Shown here in pieces: positions 1 through 10,689 of a stretch of DNA of 64,000 nt (its first letter is position 1; each line of letters starts with the position of its first letter). The stretch is from Erwinia_E haradaeae_F (GTDB taxonomy: Bacteria; Pseudomonadota; Gammaproteobacteria; Enterobacterales; Enterobacteriaceae), in the NCBI RefSeq assembly GCF_900698855.1, contig NZ_LR217698.1, positions 186,001 to 250,000 of the forward strand. Reading direction: 5' to 3'. Made by a program: the position numbers and the translations under genes. The notes below the pieces were generated by a model, which saw only the letters and a list, made by a program, of their open reading frames with translations, was not told the origin of the DNA and made no database searches.

Positions 1-175
1 GTAATAGATTATATTTCTATGCATTTAATTGATTATAAAGTAATATATATTATAGTAGATTTAACCTCTTGTGTTTTAAGTTTTATAATATATAGAGATG
101 GATTATTTTATAATTGTATTAATGTGCTTCAGTTTTTTAGTTTTATATATTGTTTTTATGGGTAAAATATAAACA

Positions 176-1222
176 ATGCAGGTTAAAGGATTTGCAAAAA
201 AAATTTTGCTTTGGTATAAAAATTACGGACGAAAAAATCTTCCGTGGCAGAGAAATAAAACATTATATAGGGTTTGGATTTCGGAGGTAATGCTGCAACA
301 GACATCGGTATCTACTGTTGTTCCCTATTTTAATCGTTTTGTAATGAGATTTCCTGATGTCAAAGCTCTTTCAATATCATCTTTAGATGATATCTTATAT
401 TTATGGACGGGATTAGGTTATTATTTACGTGCACGTAATTTATATAAATCGGCACAAGTTATTGTTAGCGAGCATGATGGTATTTTTCCAATAAGTTTAA
501 AAGAGGTGTTAGCTCTACCTGGAATAGGCCGTTCTACTGCTGGCGCTATTTTATCTCTTACGCTGGGGATAAGTCTTCCCATTCTTGATGGGAATGTCAA
601 GCGTATTCTTACTCGTTATTTTGCTATATCCGGTTGGCCTGGACTACCAGAGATAGAAAAAAAATTATGGTCAATTAGTACAGCAATTACCCCTTTCTCT
701 AATACTGGAGAATATAATCAGGCTATGATGGATTTAGGTTCTCTTGTCTGTACTAAATTTAATCCAAAATGTTTAGTTTGTCCAATACATATGGGGTGTA
801 ATGCTCATATTCATGCTTCTTGGATGGAGTATCCAGAAAAGAAGCCTCGTGTTATGCGTTCAAGTCAAAAAATCTGGTTCTTGTTGATTCAAAAAGGAGA
901 AAAGATTTGGATGCAACAGCGCCCATTGCATGGTATCTGGGGTGGTCTTTTTTGTTTTCCTCAGTATGACTGTGAATTAGAGTTGCGTTTATCGATAAAA
1001 CAGTACGTACTAAGTGATTGTAAATCATACCAAATGGATCTAATTCGTCATACTTTTAGTCATTTATATTTAGATATTACACCTGTTGTGGTTAAGGTCT
1101 CTTCTACTAGTGAAATAAATCATTATGGTGTAGGTCTATGGTATAACTTACTGAATCCTCCTGTTATTGGTCTCTCTGCTCCAATAGCGCGTCTTCTTAA
1201 TATCTTACGTTACTCAACATAG
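176..1222 (+). CDS. mutY: Adenine DNA glycosylase MutY
   Basis: MutY removes adenine mispaired with 8-oxoguanine in base-excision repair. The 348-residue product has almost the E. coli length (350). Visible are the catalytic Glu37 in EVMLQQT, the helix-hairpin-helix LPGIGRSTAG (about 114-123), the catalytic Asp in ILDGNVKRIL, and the four-cysteine iron-sulfur motif C-X6-C-X2-C-X5-C near residues 190-208. The C-terminal NUDIX-like 8-oxoG recognition domain is intact, including the FSH loop (HTFSHLYLDI). The ATG at 176 gives an N-terminus that aligns with E. coli MQASQF. It is the first gene of mutY-yggX-mltC, an order shared with enterics; the divergent trmB partner found in E. coli is not adjacent here. 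Confidence 0.97.
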   Translation: MQVKGFAKKILLWYKNYGRKNLPWQRNKTLYRVWISEVMLQQTSVSTVVPYFNRFVMRFPDVKALSISSLDDILYLWTGLGYYLRARNLYKSAQVIVSEHDGIFPISLKEVLALPGIGRSTAGAILSLTLGISLPILDGNVKRILTRYFAISGWPGLPEIEKKLWSISTAITPFSNTGEYNQAMMDLGSLVCTKFNPKCLVCPIHMGCNAHIHASWMEYPEKKPRVMRSSQKIWFLLIQKGEKIWMQQRPLHGIWGGLFCFPQYDCELELRLSIKQYVLSDCKSYQMDLIRHTFSHLYLDITPVVVKVSSTSEINHYGVGLWYNLLNPPVIGLSAPIARLLNILRYST

Positions 1223-1258
1223 ATCATTTAATATTTTTTATAAAAAAGAGGGCACATT

Positions 1259-1507
1259 GTGAGTCGGATTATTTTTTGTACGTTTTTACAACGTAGCGCT
1301 GAAGGCTTGGATTGCCAGATATATCCTGGTGATATAGGAAAACGTATTTTTACTGAAATTTCTAAAGAGGCATGGTTTGAGTGGGTTAATAAGCAAACAA
1401 TGTTAATTAATGAAAATAAATTAAATCTTCTTAATAAGAATGATCGAGAAGTATTAGAGAAGGAAATGGTTCAGTTTTTATTCAATAGAGACTTAGTCTC
1501 ACATTAA
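1259..1507 (+). CDS. yggX: Probable Fe(II)-trafficking protein YggX
   Basis: Small cytosolic protein linked to protection of iron-sulfur clusters from oxidative damage. The 82-residue product starts at a GTG preceded by the purine-rich AAAAAAGAGGG at a normal distance, and its opening MSRIIFCTFLQRSAEGLD aligns residue for residue with E. coli YggX, including the conserved Cys7. The middle (GKRIFTEISKEAW, KQTMLINENKLN) is also conserved. It is shorter than the E. coli protein (91 residues) only at the C-terminus. It sits 36 nt after mutY, whose own Fe-S cluster makes the pairing sensible, and is probably in the same operon. Confidence 0.95.
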   Translation: MSRIIFCTFLQRSAEGLDCQIYPGDIGKRIFTEISKEAWFEWVNKQTMLINENKLNLLNKNDREVLEKEMVQFLFNRDLVSH

Positions 1508-1580
1508 GAAATATATTTTTTAAAAAAATAAGTATTTTATTAATTAGGAAACACGCTAAATCTTATTTTAAGTTTAAAAT

Positions 1581-2660
1581 ATGTATAAAAAATTAATTTA
1601 TTTATTAACTCTATCGACATTATTAGTTTCTTGTTCTAGAGGGAAAGATGATTCTTTTCATGATCTTCGAAGTAAAGACACCAATTCTTTTGATATCTTA
1701 ATTGGGCAATTTGCTAATAACATTGATAAGATTTGGGGGATTAAAGAGGTATTAATTGTTGGTCCAAAAGATTATGTACGGTATAGTGATCAGTATTATA
1801 CTCGTAGTCATATTAACTTTGAAGAAGGCTGGATTACTTTTGCGACTGTAGTAAGCGTTAATCCAAAAGCTAGTTTACGCAAAGCGATTATCAATACTCT
1901 CTTAACTGGTGATGATCCAGATAATATTAATGTTTATTCTGATATTAATATTACTGAAAATTATAAAAAACCTCTTTTATATGGACAGGTATTAGATGAT
2001 AATGGCAGGCCAATTTGGAAGAAAGAAAACGCTGCAAGTTATGCTGATTATCTGATTAAGACAAAACAAAAATGTCGTCATTCGGAATTTCGCCTTATAT
2101 GGTCCGTTACCATTCCAATGGTTTCTAATCATCTTGATAAGCGTATCAAAAAATACTTACCTATAGTACATAAAGTCGCTGAACGGTACGGGGTTTCTAA
2201 GTCTCTTATTTTAGCTATTATGCAGATTGAATCTAGTTTTAATCAATATGCAGTTAGTGACGCGGATGCATTAGGGCTAATGCAGGTGATGCGGGAGACT
2301 GCTGGGATGGATGTATTTCGAATACAGGGAAAATGGGGCAAACCTAGTCGTAGGTATTTATTGGATCCAGAGAATAATATTGATACTGGAGTCGCTTATC
2401 TTTCGATATTACAAAGTAATTATTTATCTAATATTATCAATCCAATTTCACGAAGATATGCTGTTATTGCTGCGTATCATGGTGGGGCGGGTAGTGTTTT
2501 GCGTGTATTCTCTAGTGATAAAAATTCTGCTTTTCGTATTATTAATCAACTGTCTTCTTCTCAAGTGTACTACACACTAAGATATCAGCATCCTGCTCCT
2601 GAGTCACGTAGGTATCTATATAAAGTGAATGATGCACAAAAATATTACTATCGGTACTAA
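1581..2660 (+). CDS. mltC: Membrane-bound lytic murein transglycosylase C
   Basis: Outer-membrane lipoprotein that cleaves the glycan strands of peptidoglycan, leaving 1,6-anhydro ends. The 359 residues equal the E. coli length. A lipoprotein signal peptide ends in the lipobox LVSC with the acylated Cys18. The C-terminal SLT domain starts near residue 190 and contains the catalytic Glu217 in IMQIESSFN, followed by the diagnostic GLMQV and the AAYHGG motif. It is last in mutY-yggX-mltC, about 70 nt after yggX. A lytic enzyme kept in a reduced genome implies that peptidoglycan is still made. Confidence 0.95.
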   Translation: MYKKLIYLLTLSTLLVSCSRGKDDSFHDLRSKDTNSFDILIGQFANNIDKIWGIKEVLIVGPKDYVRYSDQYYTRSHINFEEGWITFATVVSVNPKASLRKAIINTLLTGDDPDNINVYSDINITENYKKPLLYGQVLDDNGRPIWKKENAASYADYLIKTKQKCRHSEFRLIWSVTIPMVSNHLDKRIKKYLPIVHKVAERYGVSKSLILAIMQIESSFNQYAVSDADALGLMQVMRETAGMDVFRIQGKWGKPSRRYLLDPENNIDTGVAYLSILQSNYLSNIINPISRRYAVIAAYHGGAGSVLRVFSSDKNSAFRIINQLSSSQVYYTLRYQHPAPESRRYLYKVNDAQKYYYRY

Positions 2661-3810
2661 TCAATGCTACTATATTTTATATATTAATTTTTTCAGTGAT
2701 AAATTGGTATTTTATTTTTTTGGATCTTTCAATATTAAACAGTTTTGACAGAAAGGGACGTTATCAAAATACGTTGATAAATGTTTAGAAATGAATCGCT
2801 AAATATTAATAAAAAATTATTTTTCAGTTATTTTTGTAGAATATATTAAATTTAGTTTGGTGATATTGCGCTCTTTTGAATTTGAGGGTCATATTGATTG
2901 AGATTATTGATTTCAAAAGATAGATTTAAGTATAAAATGAGTGGATATAAATATTGAGTAGATTTTTTAAAAAAATAAATAAAATATATTGTCTGATATC
3001 TATTTCTTTTACATAAAATAAAAATTTTTTATATCGTTTAAGTGATTATGCTATTAATTCTATAGTTCTTGGTTTAATAAATATATTTATTCAATAATCT
3101 TCTATTATATCCGTTTTATGTGGATATGAAGAAGTATAGTTAAAATTTCTAATTAAATAATTACATTTTTTATAATATTAAAATTAATATAATGTATATT
3201 TTTAAGATAAAAAATGATTTAATATGGTTAGTTGTTAATATGAAGTATTCATTTATAAGAAAATACTGTATTTTCTATATAACTTTTTTTATAAAAATAT
3301 AAAATGATTAAGTAAAATAATTCAAATTATATTTGATTTTTTATTTTTTCATTAATTGAATTACGTATTTATCTTATAAATATTATTTATGTTAAGGAGA
3401 TTCTTTTATTGAAAAAATTTTTATAAAATTAATTTTATATATCTTATTTTTAAGATAAAAATATTATGTAAGTTATAATATAGATATGTAGTTATAATAT
3501 AAATGTTAATTAAAATTATTTTTATAAAAACGCAGTAATTATTGTATTTGTTATATTGATGGTTTTAATTTTGAATTCACCATAACGTGAACAGAGAATG
3601 TCTGGTCTATTGTTCAATACAATATATGAGTATTTTTTACGTTTTAATGGTTTATAAAACCTATAAGATTGATTAGGTTAGATATATAAATTAAAAAGAA
3701 ATTAGAGATGAGAGAAATGTTGGCAATTAAGTTTCTGTAGGTTTTGTCACAATTAGCCCTATAGTAAAAATTGTTATAATGCATGCTAGTTTTTAAGGAT
3801 GAGATACTCA
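2661..3810. other. AT-rich spacer without a gene
   Basis: About 1.15 kb between mltC and rnt. All six frames are closed by frequent stops and I recognise no pseudogene. In E. coli gloA precedes rnt; if it was ever here it has eroded beyond recognition. The only plausible signal is a TATAAT near the right end, listed separately. Confidence 0.6.
3775..3780 (+). promoter_or_regulatory. Candidate -10 element of rnt
   Basis: A perfect TATAAT lies 30 nt upstream of the chosen rnt start. A TTGTCA occurs at 3744-3749, but the 25-nt spacing is too long for a standard sigma-70 promoter, so the -35 is unconvincing. In DNA this AT-rich such hexamers also arise by chance. Confidence 0.35.
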
Positions 3811-4452
3811 ATGCATGATTCAAATGAGCTGAATACTTTAAACAGCCGTTTTCGTGGTTTTTATCCTGTAGTTATTGATATTGAGACTGCTGGGTTTGAT
3901 CCTAGAACTAATGCGTTATTAGAGATTGCGGCAGTTACACTTAAAATGGATAACCACGGTTGGCTAGGAAAAGATAAAACACTACATTTTCACGTTAAAC
4001 CTTTTCCTGGACTACTTCTTCATCCTGAGGCTCTAGCATTTAATGGTATTGATCCAGGTAATCCTTTACGTGGTGCAGTTTGCGAATCAGAAGCTTTACA
4101 TGAAATTTTTCAATTGGTTCGTCAAGGGGTTCAAGTTAGTGGTTGTAACCGAGCAATCATGGTGGCGCATAATGCTACATTTGATTTAAATTTTATGCAG
4201 GCTGCTGCTGAAAGGGCTAGTCTGAAACGAAATCCATTTCATCCTTTTGTTACATTTGACACTGCTGCTTTGAGTGGTTTAGTTTTAGGCCAAACAGTAT
4301 TATCTAAGGCATGTCTTACGGCGGGTATACCATTTGATAATACACAGGCACACTCAGCATTATATGATACTATGCAGACTGCAGATCTATTTTGTGAACT
4401 CGTAAATCGCTGGAAGCGTCTTGGTGGTTGGCCATTAGTTAATAGTATATAA
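3811..4452 (+). CDS. rnt: Ribonuclease T
   Basis: A DEDDh-family 3'-5' exoribonuclease that trims the CCA end of tRNA and matures 5S and 23S rRNA. Exo motif I is VIDIETAGFD (residues about 19-28), motif II lies in VAHNATFDLNF, and the final H...D motif is HSALYDT. An in-frame ATG at 3799 exists, but it overlaps the AAGGA ribosome-binding site (3795-3799). Starting at 3811 gives a 213-residue protein whose first 14 residues align without gaps with E. coli RNase T, so 3811 is preferred. The gene stands alone between spacers of more than 1 kb, unlike the gloA-rnt arrangement of enterics. Confidence 0.95.
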   Translation: MHDSNELNTLNSRFRGFYPVVIDIETAGFDPRTNALLEIAAVTLKMDNHGWLGKDKTLHFHVKPFPGLLLHPEALAFNGIDPGNPLRGAVCESEALHEIFQLVRQGVQVSGCNRAIMVAHNATFDLNFMQAAAERASLKRNPFHPFVTFDTAALSGLVLGQTVLSKACLTAGIPFDNTQAHSALYDTMQTADLFCELVNRWKRLGGWPLVNSI

Positions 4453-5873
4453 TGTGTTAGTAATGATCAAGAAATTAACAACAGGAAAGAATTTAAATAT
4501 GTTTAGATGGAAATATATTATTTTTAATATGGTTGGTTTTTTAAAACTCAATAGTCACTAACTAGGTTTTTGTAAATCACTTATTTGAAACAATTAGAGT
4601 GTTTACATAGTCAAATTTATCGATATGTTATTTATGTATAGGAAGCAATAAACGTGTGTTGTTTATGAATAAGAATATATATTTTGAATATAAAATTTTT
4701 GTATCTTATGAAAAATAAGATTGAATGTAATTGAATGGATAGATTATTGGTAATCATGGAATTTGATAAAAATTATTATTTGATTTATTATTTTTATTCG
4801 AGAAGTTTAATGGATTTTGATATGTGCAGAAGAATTTTAAATAATAAATAATTGTTTTATTATGATAATCTTTTAAGATCATTTTATTTTTGATATGGAA
4901 TTAATGTAGGTATGCTTTGAAGCTTAACAATATTGAAAGTATATTTTATATTATTGTATTTGATTAATTTAGTATAGAAAGGAATACTATGTTTTTATTT
5001 TTATATGAATTTATAACACAATTATATATATTGATTTTTAATTAAATGTTTGGTATTTCTAATATAATATTTAAAATGTTTCAGTAGAGTGAGTAGTCTG
5101 GGATAGAAGAGTATTTTTTACGATGAGTGATTATATAATATACTTAATCAGTGTAAGGTTTTTTTATAGGTAAATATTCTATTTGGTTGACTATCCGATA
5201 GAAGATTTTCTTGATGATTTGATCATATTTCGTTTTTTTTAGTTAAATTTATTAACTAATGATAGTCAAAAATAATTCAATTAGTTAAAATATCTAATTT
5301 ATTTAAGGTTCTATAGTTAAAGACCAATTTTGTCATCTTAATATAATCAAGAAATTATTTATATGATTCATATATAAGCATTTTCTATTTATCGATATAA
5401 AAAAGAGGGTTATTTTCTTAATTTTTCAGTAGAAAATATCAGGATATTTCTATAATTTCTTATAAACATTTTATTAAATATATTGTGGTATCGTATAGAT
5501 TTTTCTTCGCTTTTTTTGAAGAGAAGCGAAGTGATAAAACATTGACCTTATAATAATGTTGTCCGTGAAATTTTTGTAGTTAATGATAGAACATATCTTT
5601 TTTAGAAAGATATTTTCTATATTAACTTTTGATTTAGAATATCTTTTTATCAAAAGATTTACTGAATTTTTCACAAATATATCTGAAACAATTAACAAAA
5701 TAAATTTCTTCAATAAAAGATTCTCCATATACGTTATACTATATAATAATTGTTAATTATAATTGTTAAAATCAAAAAATAAATCTATACCAGAGCAATA
5801 AAAACCACATACTGAGAATGATTTTAATCAAAATATTAACTTAATTAAATATGATAAGTTAAGATTAGTAAGA
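4453..5873. other. AT-rich spacer without a gene
   Basis: About 1.4 kb between the convergent rnt and ygdQ. One 84-codon minus-strand frame (5474-5728) is open, but its product is Ile/Lys/Asn-rich with no recognisable family, as expected of random AT-rich DNA. No terminator with a good U-tract is seen. Confidence 0.6.
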
Positions 5874-6572
5874 TTACTTTTGATGATATGTAAGATGAAA
5901 AATCTTTAATAATCCACATGCAACTATTAAAAAATAAATATAATTTTGTGAAATGTAAACATGAAAACCCTCTAATACCAATTTACAGCCAATTAAAAAA
6001 AGAAAAAAAAGTGCTAATACTTTTATGAATGGATAGCGATGAATGTAATTACCAATCAGTTCAGAACTGAGCATCATGACTAATACTGCAATTATGACTG
6101 ATATCATCATTATTATGAAATTATTAGATATACCAATTGCTGTAATAAGAGAATCTAAACTAAAAATAATATCTAAAAAAATGACTTGTACCATAGCTCT
6201 TAAAAAAGAACACATCTTTATTTTCTGTTCATTCTGAACGTCTTGTATACTCTTGTATAACTCTATGCTTATATTACAAAGAAGGATGGCTCCACCACAT
6301 AGTAATATTNNNNNNNNNNAAAACACATGATGCATAAAAGTAATAAATGGTTCTTTTAGATGAGTAAGCCATGTTAGAGATGCAAGTATAATCAACCTTA
6401 TAATCATTGCACCAGATAAACCTAAAAACCGGGCAATATATTGCTGATGTATAGGTAATTTACCTACTATTAGTAATAGAAAGAGAATATTATCAATACC
6501 AAGAACAATTTCAAGAATTGTTAGTATACTTAAGGTTAACCAATTTTCTAAATTAAAAATCCATTCATACAT
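5874..6572 (-). CDS. ygdQ: TerC-family inner-membrane protein YgdQ
   Basis: Integral membrane protein of the TerC/YgdQ family, often associated with metal-ion export; its substrate is not established. About seven hydrophobic segments are visible. The two conserved acidic family motifs are present: EIVLGIDNILFL near the N-terminus and LDIIFSLDSLITAIG in the middle. Length (232) and sequence match E. coli YgdQ throughout. A run of ten Ns (6310-6319) interrupts the third hydrophobic region; the frame is open across it, and comparison with E. coli suggests the true gap is close to that length. The mutH partner of E. coli is not adjacent. Confidence 0.88.
   Translation of the reverse strand: MYEWIFNLENWLTLSILTILEIVLGIDNILFLLLIVGKLPIHQQYIARFLGLSGAMIIRLIILASLTWLTHLKEPFITFMHHVFXXXXILLCGGAILLCNISIELYKSIQDVQNEQKIKMCSFLRAMVQVIFLDIIFSLDSLITAIGISNNFIIMMISVIIAVLVMMLSSELIGNYIHRYPFIKVLALFFLFLIGCKLVLEGFHVYISQNYIYFLIVACGLLKIFHLTYHQK
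6310..6319. other. Assembly gap (10 N)
   Basis: Ten undetermined bases inside ygdQ. The reading frame continues on both sides, with EPFITFMHHVF before it and ILLCGG after it. Alignment to E. coli YgdQ leaves room for about nine residues between the conserved blocks, so the gap is probably sized to within a few bases. Confidence 0.95.
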
Positions 6573-9500
6573 TATTTCATAATACCTTATAAGGGAGTGA
6601 TAATAATTAATTATAAAAATACATAAAATAAAGATTTAATCTTAATTTATTCTATCATTATAGTGGAAACTATATGAACTTCTCATAAATTTTAAAGAAA
6701 ATAACTAATATTATAAAGTTAGCAAGGGGGTCTGGTTTCAATGTTATATAACATGAATACTTGTTTTACTCGCTAAAATAACAATTCATTTGAAAGCTAG
6801 TCACTACTTTATAAATTTTGTTTAACAAAAAATTACGATAATTGTATGTATAATATTATTTTAAAATAAATTTTTTTATTACATTTTCTTTCTGACAGAA
6901 AGAAACCAATATCTATATAATACTACAATATATTTAATAATAACTCTGTGTTTAATTAGGTAATATCTTGGCGTTATCCATCGAAAATAAAGCAGGTGAT
7001 CTTATTTTTTATATAAATAAATAGACTATGCTTGATTATAGATTATATAAATGATTTATTGATTATATTAAGATAAAAATATCTTAGTCTGTAACTACAG
7101 AATAATTAAATAATTGGATATATTTAGTAATTTAATTATTTTTAATAGTTTGAATTTAATAAATCATCTTGAATATTCTATAATTCGATTTTAGATTAAA
7201 TATTCTTTTCTACAATTAAATAACATATGCTATATTATATTTATTTTAATATATTTATTTATAGTTTTAATATTTATATTCTTTATTTATATGAATTGGA
7301 TTTTAAATAAACTGAATTTTTTTCAAATTAGATGAATCTGATTTTAGTTCATCAAAATACAGATTAGAATAATCTAGATTAATTTAGTTCTATATAATAA
7401 AACTATATACGTTTATTTTTAATATTTTTAAAATATTTTTATTATTTCTATTAATAAGAGATCAACTATATATGCGCGATTTATTTTCTACAGATATATA
7501 GATAATAGTTTAGGTTATTTTTTCTAGATAAGCGAAATAAACTAATTTTTTAAATTAAAGTTCATATATGATATTTGATGAAATCATATTAATAATAATT
7601 GATAGAAGAATTTATTGAGTAGAAATAAAAATTATTTTCAGGATTGTATTAATTGGTTATCAGTTCTGATATTATGGATTTAGGGTTAATAATATTTAAT
7701 TTTTAATATTTTGCCAATGAATAGTTTTGTGTATAGATTTTTCTAACTAAATAGAATCATTTAGATTAAAAGTATTCTTTAAAGCCATGTCGTAATATAT
7801 TATCAATTACGCCAGAGTACGAAGGTATTATTTTTGAATTATTGGATTAATAGGTATTTTCAGTGTTTTGTAATTTATAAGTGGATACGTATTTAGTTTT
7901 TCCTCATCCTATATGTCTTGATTCGTAATACCTTACTGATTGTTTTAATGGAAAAATTTCAATAATGATACTGTCTATTATGGATTTTTTGTGAGCTAAA
8001 AGTGAATTAATTTTTAGATGTAGTCTATATAATTAGATAATATTTTATCAGATATCAGTGAATTACGAGATAGGAAATAATGGTTATTGCCAAGAGATTT
8101 TATTCTTTATTTAAATATAGGATATATATTTAATTTTTTATAGATAAAACTCTTCCTGTGTTTTGATGTTTATTTTAAAAATTCTTTTCATAAAATGAGG
8201 ATTTATTTTTTATTTTAAAAAAAATAAACAGTTTTAGAAATTTAATTTTTATACATTGTATTTTTATATCAATACATAATAATAAATAATATTGTTCATT
8301 AATTTATTTTCAAGATACAGTGTATATCATAGATTTTATATTTTAAATTTATATGATATGAATTATATAAATTTTAGTGAATAGTAATCACTAAGATATA
8401 GTGATATAGATATCTTTAATAATAAATATTTTTATTAATTTAATATTAAGTATATTTTATTAAATTAAGTTTATATAAATATATTTATTTAGATTAATAA
8501 GATTACAAGTTACATAATATTAATTATCCATATAGCGAACAGATTTGAAAAGTTTAATTAAGATATAATAATACATATTATTTATTTTATTTTACATTTT
8601 ATGTATGATCTTCATGTGATTCTTGAACGTTGTGTTTTTATTGATTAAATAAAAAGATGTAATAGAAATTACAATCAGATATAGATTATTTATGTTTGAA
8701 GTATAAATATAATTTTTTTTATTTTTTTAAATAATGTAATTAAATACAAAATTTAATATATATATTTATGTTAATTATATCAGTGTTTTTATATTTATAT
8801 ATGATAAGAAAGACGTTGTGTATTGTTAGTATTAAATGTTAATTTTTAATTTTTAATATATTATAGAAACTTCATTCTAGAATATAACTCAGACATGCGA
8901 TATATTTGTATATATTTATCAAATATATATATTGAGTGTACTTGTTTATATATGATTAAGTTTTGATAAGTGAGCATATAAATATTATTGATGTTAATAT
9001 TAGATTATATATTTAAGTTAATAATTTAATAGTTATAGATATTAAAATGATTTAATAAAATATGAATTTATTTCTAATTTATGAAGTATTTTAAGATTTA
9101 TCAGAGATCGGTGGGATTTATATATTAGGTTTTATAATTAATAGTTTTATACTATATATCTTCTCGAGTTATAATCAAAAATTTGATAATGTTTTTAAAA
9201 AAACACAACTCTCGTAGAGAAATATAATTTAATTTTTTATTTATAAATTTACAATAAATAAAGAATACTCTTTCATGCAATTCAAATAAGAAACTATAAA
9301 TTTGAATAAAAAATCATAAATAAATATTATCGCACGATACTACAATGATCATTGTAATTATATTAGATTTTTAATATCTATATTTATTTTGATTTATAGA
9401 GTTCGTTAAATTGGTATAGAAATATAAATGATCTGTTGTTGGTATATATTTTACTTTTTTCAAAATATAGTAATTATAGGTTTGATATGAATCATGCCAT

Positions 9501-9658
9501 CATATTTAATAGAATGGTTTTGACATAATAGATTTTTTTATTGTATGTAATTAATAAGAGAATATACTTTTACAGTTAAATTGATTCATTATTGTTTTTA
9601 TTACAAAGAAACAATGGTGATTTTATTTGTTCTATCGTTAATTGTTACAGGTACTTGT
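6573..9658. other. Longest AT-rich spacer, no gene seen
   Basis: About 3.1 kb between ygdQ and trmB, which are transcribed away from each other. No frame is open over a useful length and no tRNA or pseudogene is recognisable. Small less-AT-rich patches (around 6718-6740 and 6968-7005) and two perfect palindromes (6885-6905 and 9341-9356) stand out but match nothing I know. Confidence 0.6.
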
Positions 9659-10375
9659 ATGAAAATTAGTTCTAGTTTATTACAGGGCAGGCAGAAGCAA
9701 GTTTATAGGAGAAAAATTCTTAGTTTTGTACATCGTCAGGGTCATTTTACCAAAGGTCAAAAGAGAGCGTTGGACGAATTTTGGCCAGAAATAGGCGTTG
9801 ATTATCAAAAGGATATAATTAATTTTACCAATGTATTTAATCGTACAGCACCAGTGGTTGTAGAGATTGGATTTGGAATGGGGTCTTCCTTGGTGGCTAT
9901 GGCTTCTGATAATCCACAGTATAACTTCCTGGGTATTGAAGTTTATAAACCAGGTGTAGGTTCTTGCTTATCAATGGTTCAGTCTCTTGGAATTAAGAAT
10001 ATTCGTGTAATATGTCATGACGCAGTAGAAGTTATGGAATCTATGATTCCAGTAGGTTCACTATATGTAGTACAAATTTTTTTTCCAGACCCATGGTATA
10101 AGGTACGTCATAATAAGCGTCGCCTTGTACAAAGTTCATTTGCTAATCTAGTTTTTTCTCGGTTAGAATTAAACGGTATTTTTCATTTTGCTACAGATTG
10201 GAAAGATTATGCTGAATATGCATTAGAGGTAATGCACGGTATTCAGGGTTATCAAAATCAATCAAGTAATGGTCAATGGATTATGCGTCCAGAATCAAGA
10301 CCCATCACAAAATTTGAGAAGAGAGGTCAACAATTAGGTCATGGTACATGGGATTTGATGTTTAAGAAAACATAA
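9659..10375 (+). CDS. trmB: tRNA (guanine-N7-)-methyltransferase TrmB
   Basis: SAM-dependent enzyme that forms m7G46 in the variable loop of tRNAs. The frame is open from 9581, but the first 26 codons there encode an unrelated hydrophobic stretch. The ATG at 9659 follows CAGGTAC and gives 238 residues, against 239 in E. coli. SAM-binding motif I is VVEIGFGMGSS, a second binding segment is GIEVYKPG, and the catalytic region contains FFPDPWYKVRHNKRR. The C-terminal RPITKFEKRG and HGTWDLMF blocks are conserved. It stands alone; in E. coli it is divergent from mutY. Confidence 0.94.
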   Translation: MKISSSLLQGRQKQVYRRKILSFVHRQGHFTKGQKRALDEFWPEIGVDYQKDIINFTNVFNRTAPVVVEIGFGMGSSLVAMASDNPQYNFLGIEVYKPGVGSCLSMVQSLGIKNIRVICHDAVEVMESMIPVGSLYVVQIFFPDPWYKVRHNKRRLVQSSFANLVFSRLELNGIFHFATDWKDYAEYALEVMHGIQGYQNQSSNGQWIMRPESRPITKFEKRGQQLGHGTWDLMFKKT

Positions 10376-10689
10376 TAAAATTATCGTATGTTTTATTTAT
10401 ATTTAAAATATATTGAGCCTTATTAGTTATAAGGTTTTATATAAATATTAGTTAATATTGGTTGATTAATCGTAGGTTGTTTAGGTATTCATTTTTTCTG
10501 AAATGATTTTCATTAAATAAGAGCATTACTATTCATATCATATGATCTATGATATATTGTAATTTTAAATTCATATCTATCTTATTTTTATATGATATTC
10601 TATGCTAGAAGGTATAGAGATCAGTTTAAAACATTAAAATATAATTATAACATAAATAGCTCTACTGTAAAATTAATTAAGGATTCTGC
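10376..10689. other. Leader region of the thrS operon
   Basis: About 310 nt upstream of thrS. A good AAGGA ribosome-binding site (10678-10682) lies 7 nt before the start. In E. coli this leader folds into tRNA-Thr-like hairpins that ThrRS binds to repress its own translation. I cannot find comparable stem-loops here, so that control is not evident. Confidence 0.5.

Noticed and set aside
5474..5728. 84-codon minus-strand open frame left of ygdQ
   Set aside because: Composition is Ile/Lys/Asn-rich as expected by chance in AT-rich DNA, and there is no ribosome-binding site, known family or operon partner.
6885..6905. 21-nt perfect palindrome, with others at 9341-9356, 21336-21353, 29368-29384 and 30078-30095
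   Set aside because: With about 29 kb of spacer at very high AT, a rough estimate predicts about one perfect 18-bp palindrome by chance, and more when small loops are allowed. None is tied to a promoter or repeated.
9581..9658. N-terminal extension of trmB with a hydrophobic stretch
   Set aside because: Not found in the family. The ATG at 9659 has a better ribosome-binding site and restores the E. coli length.
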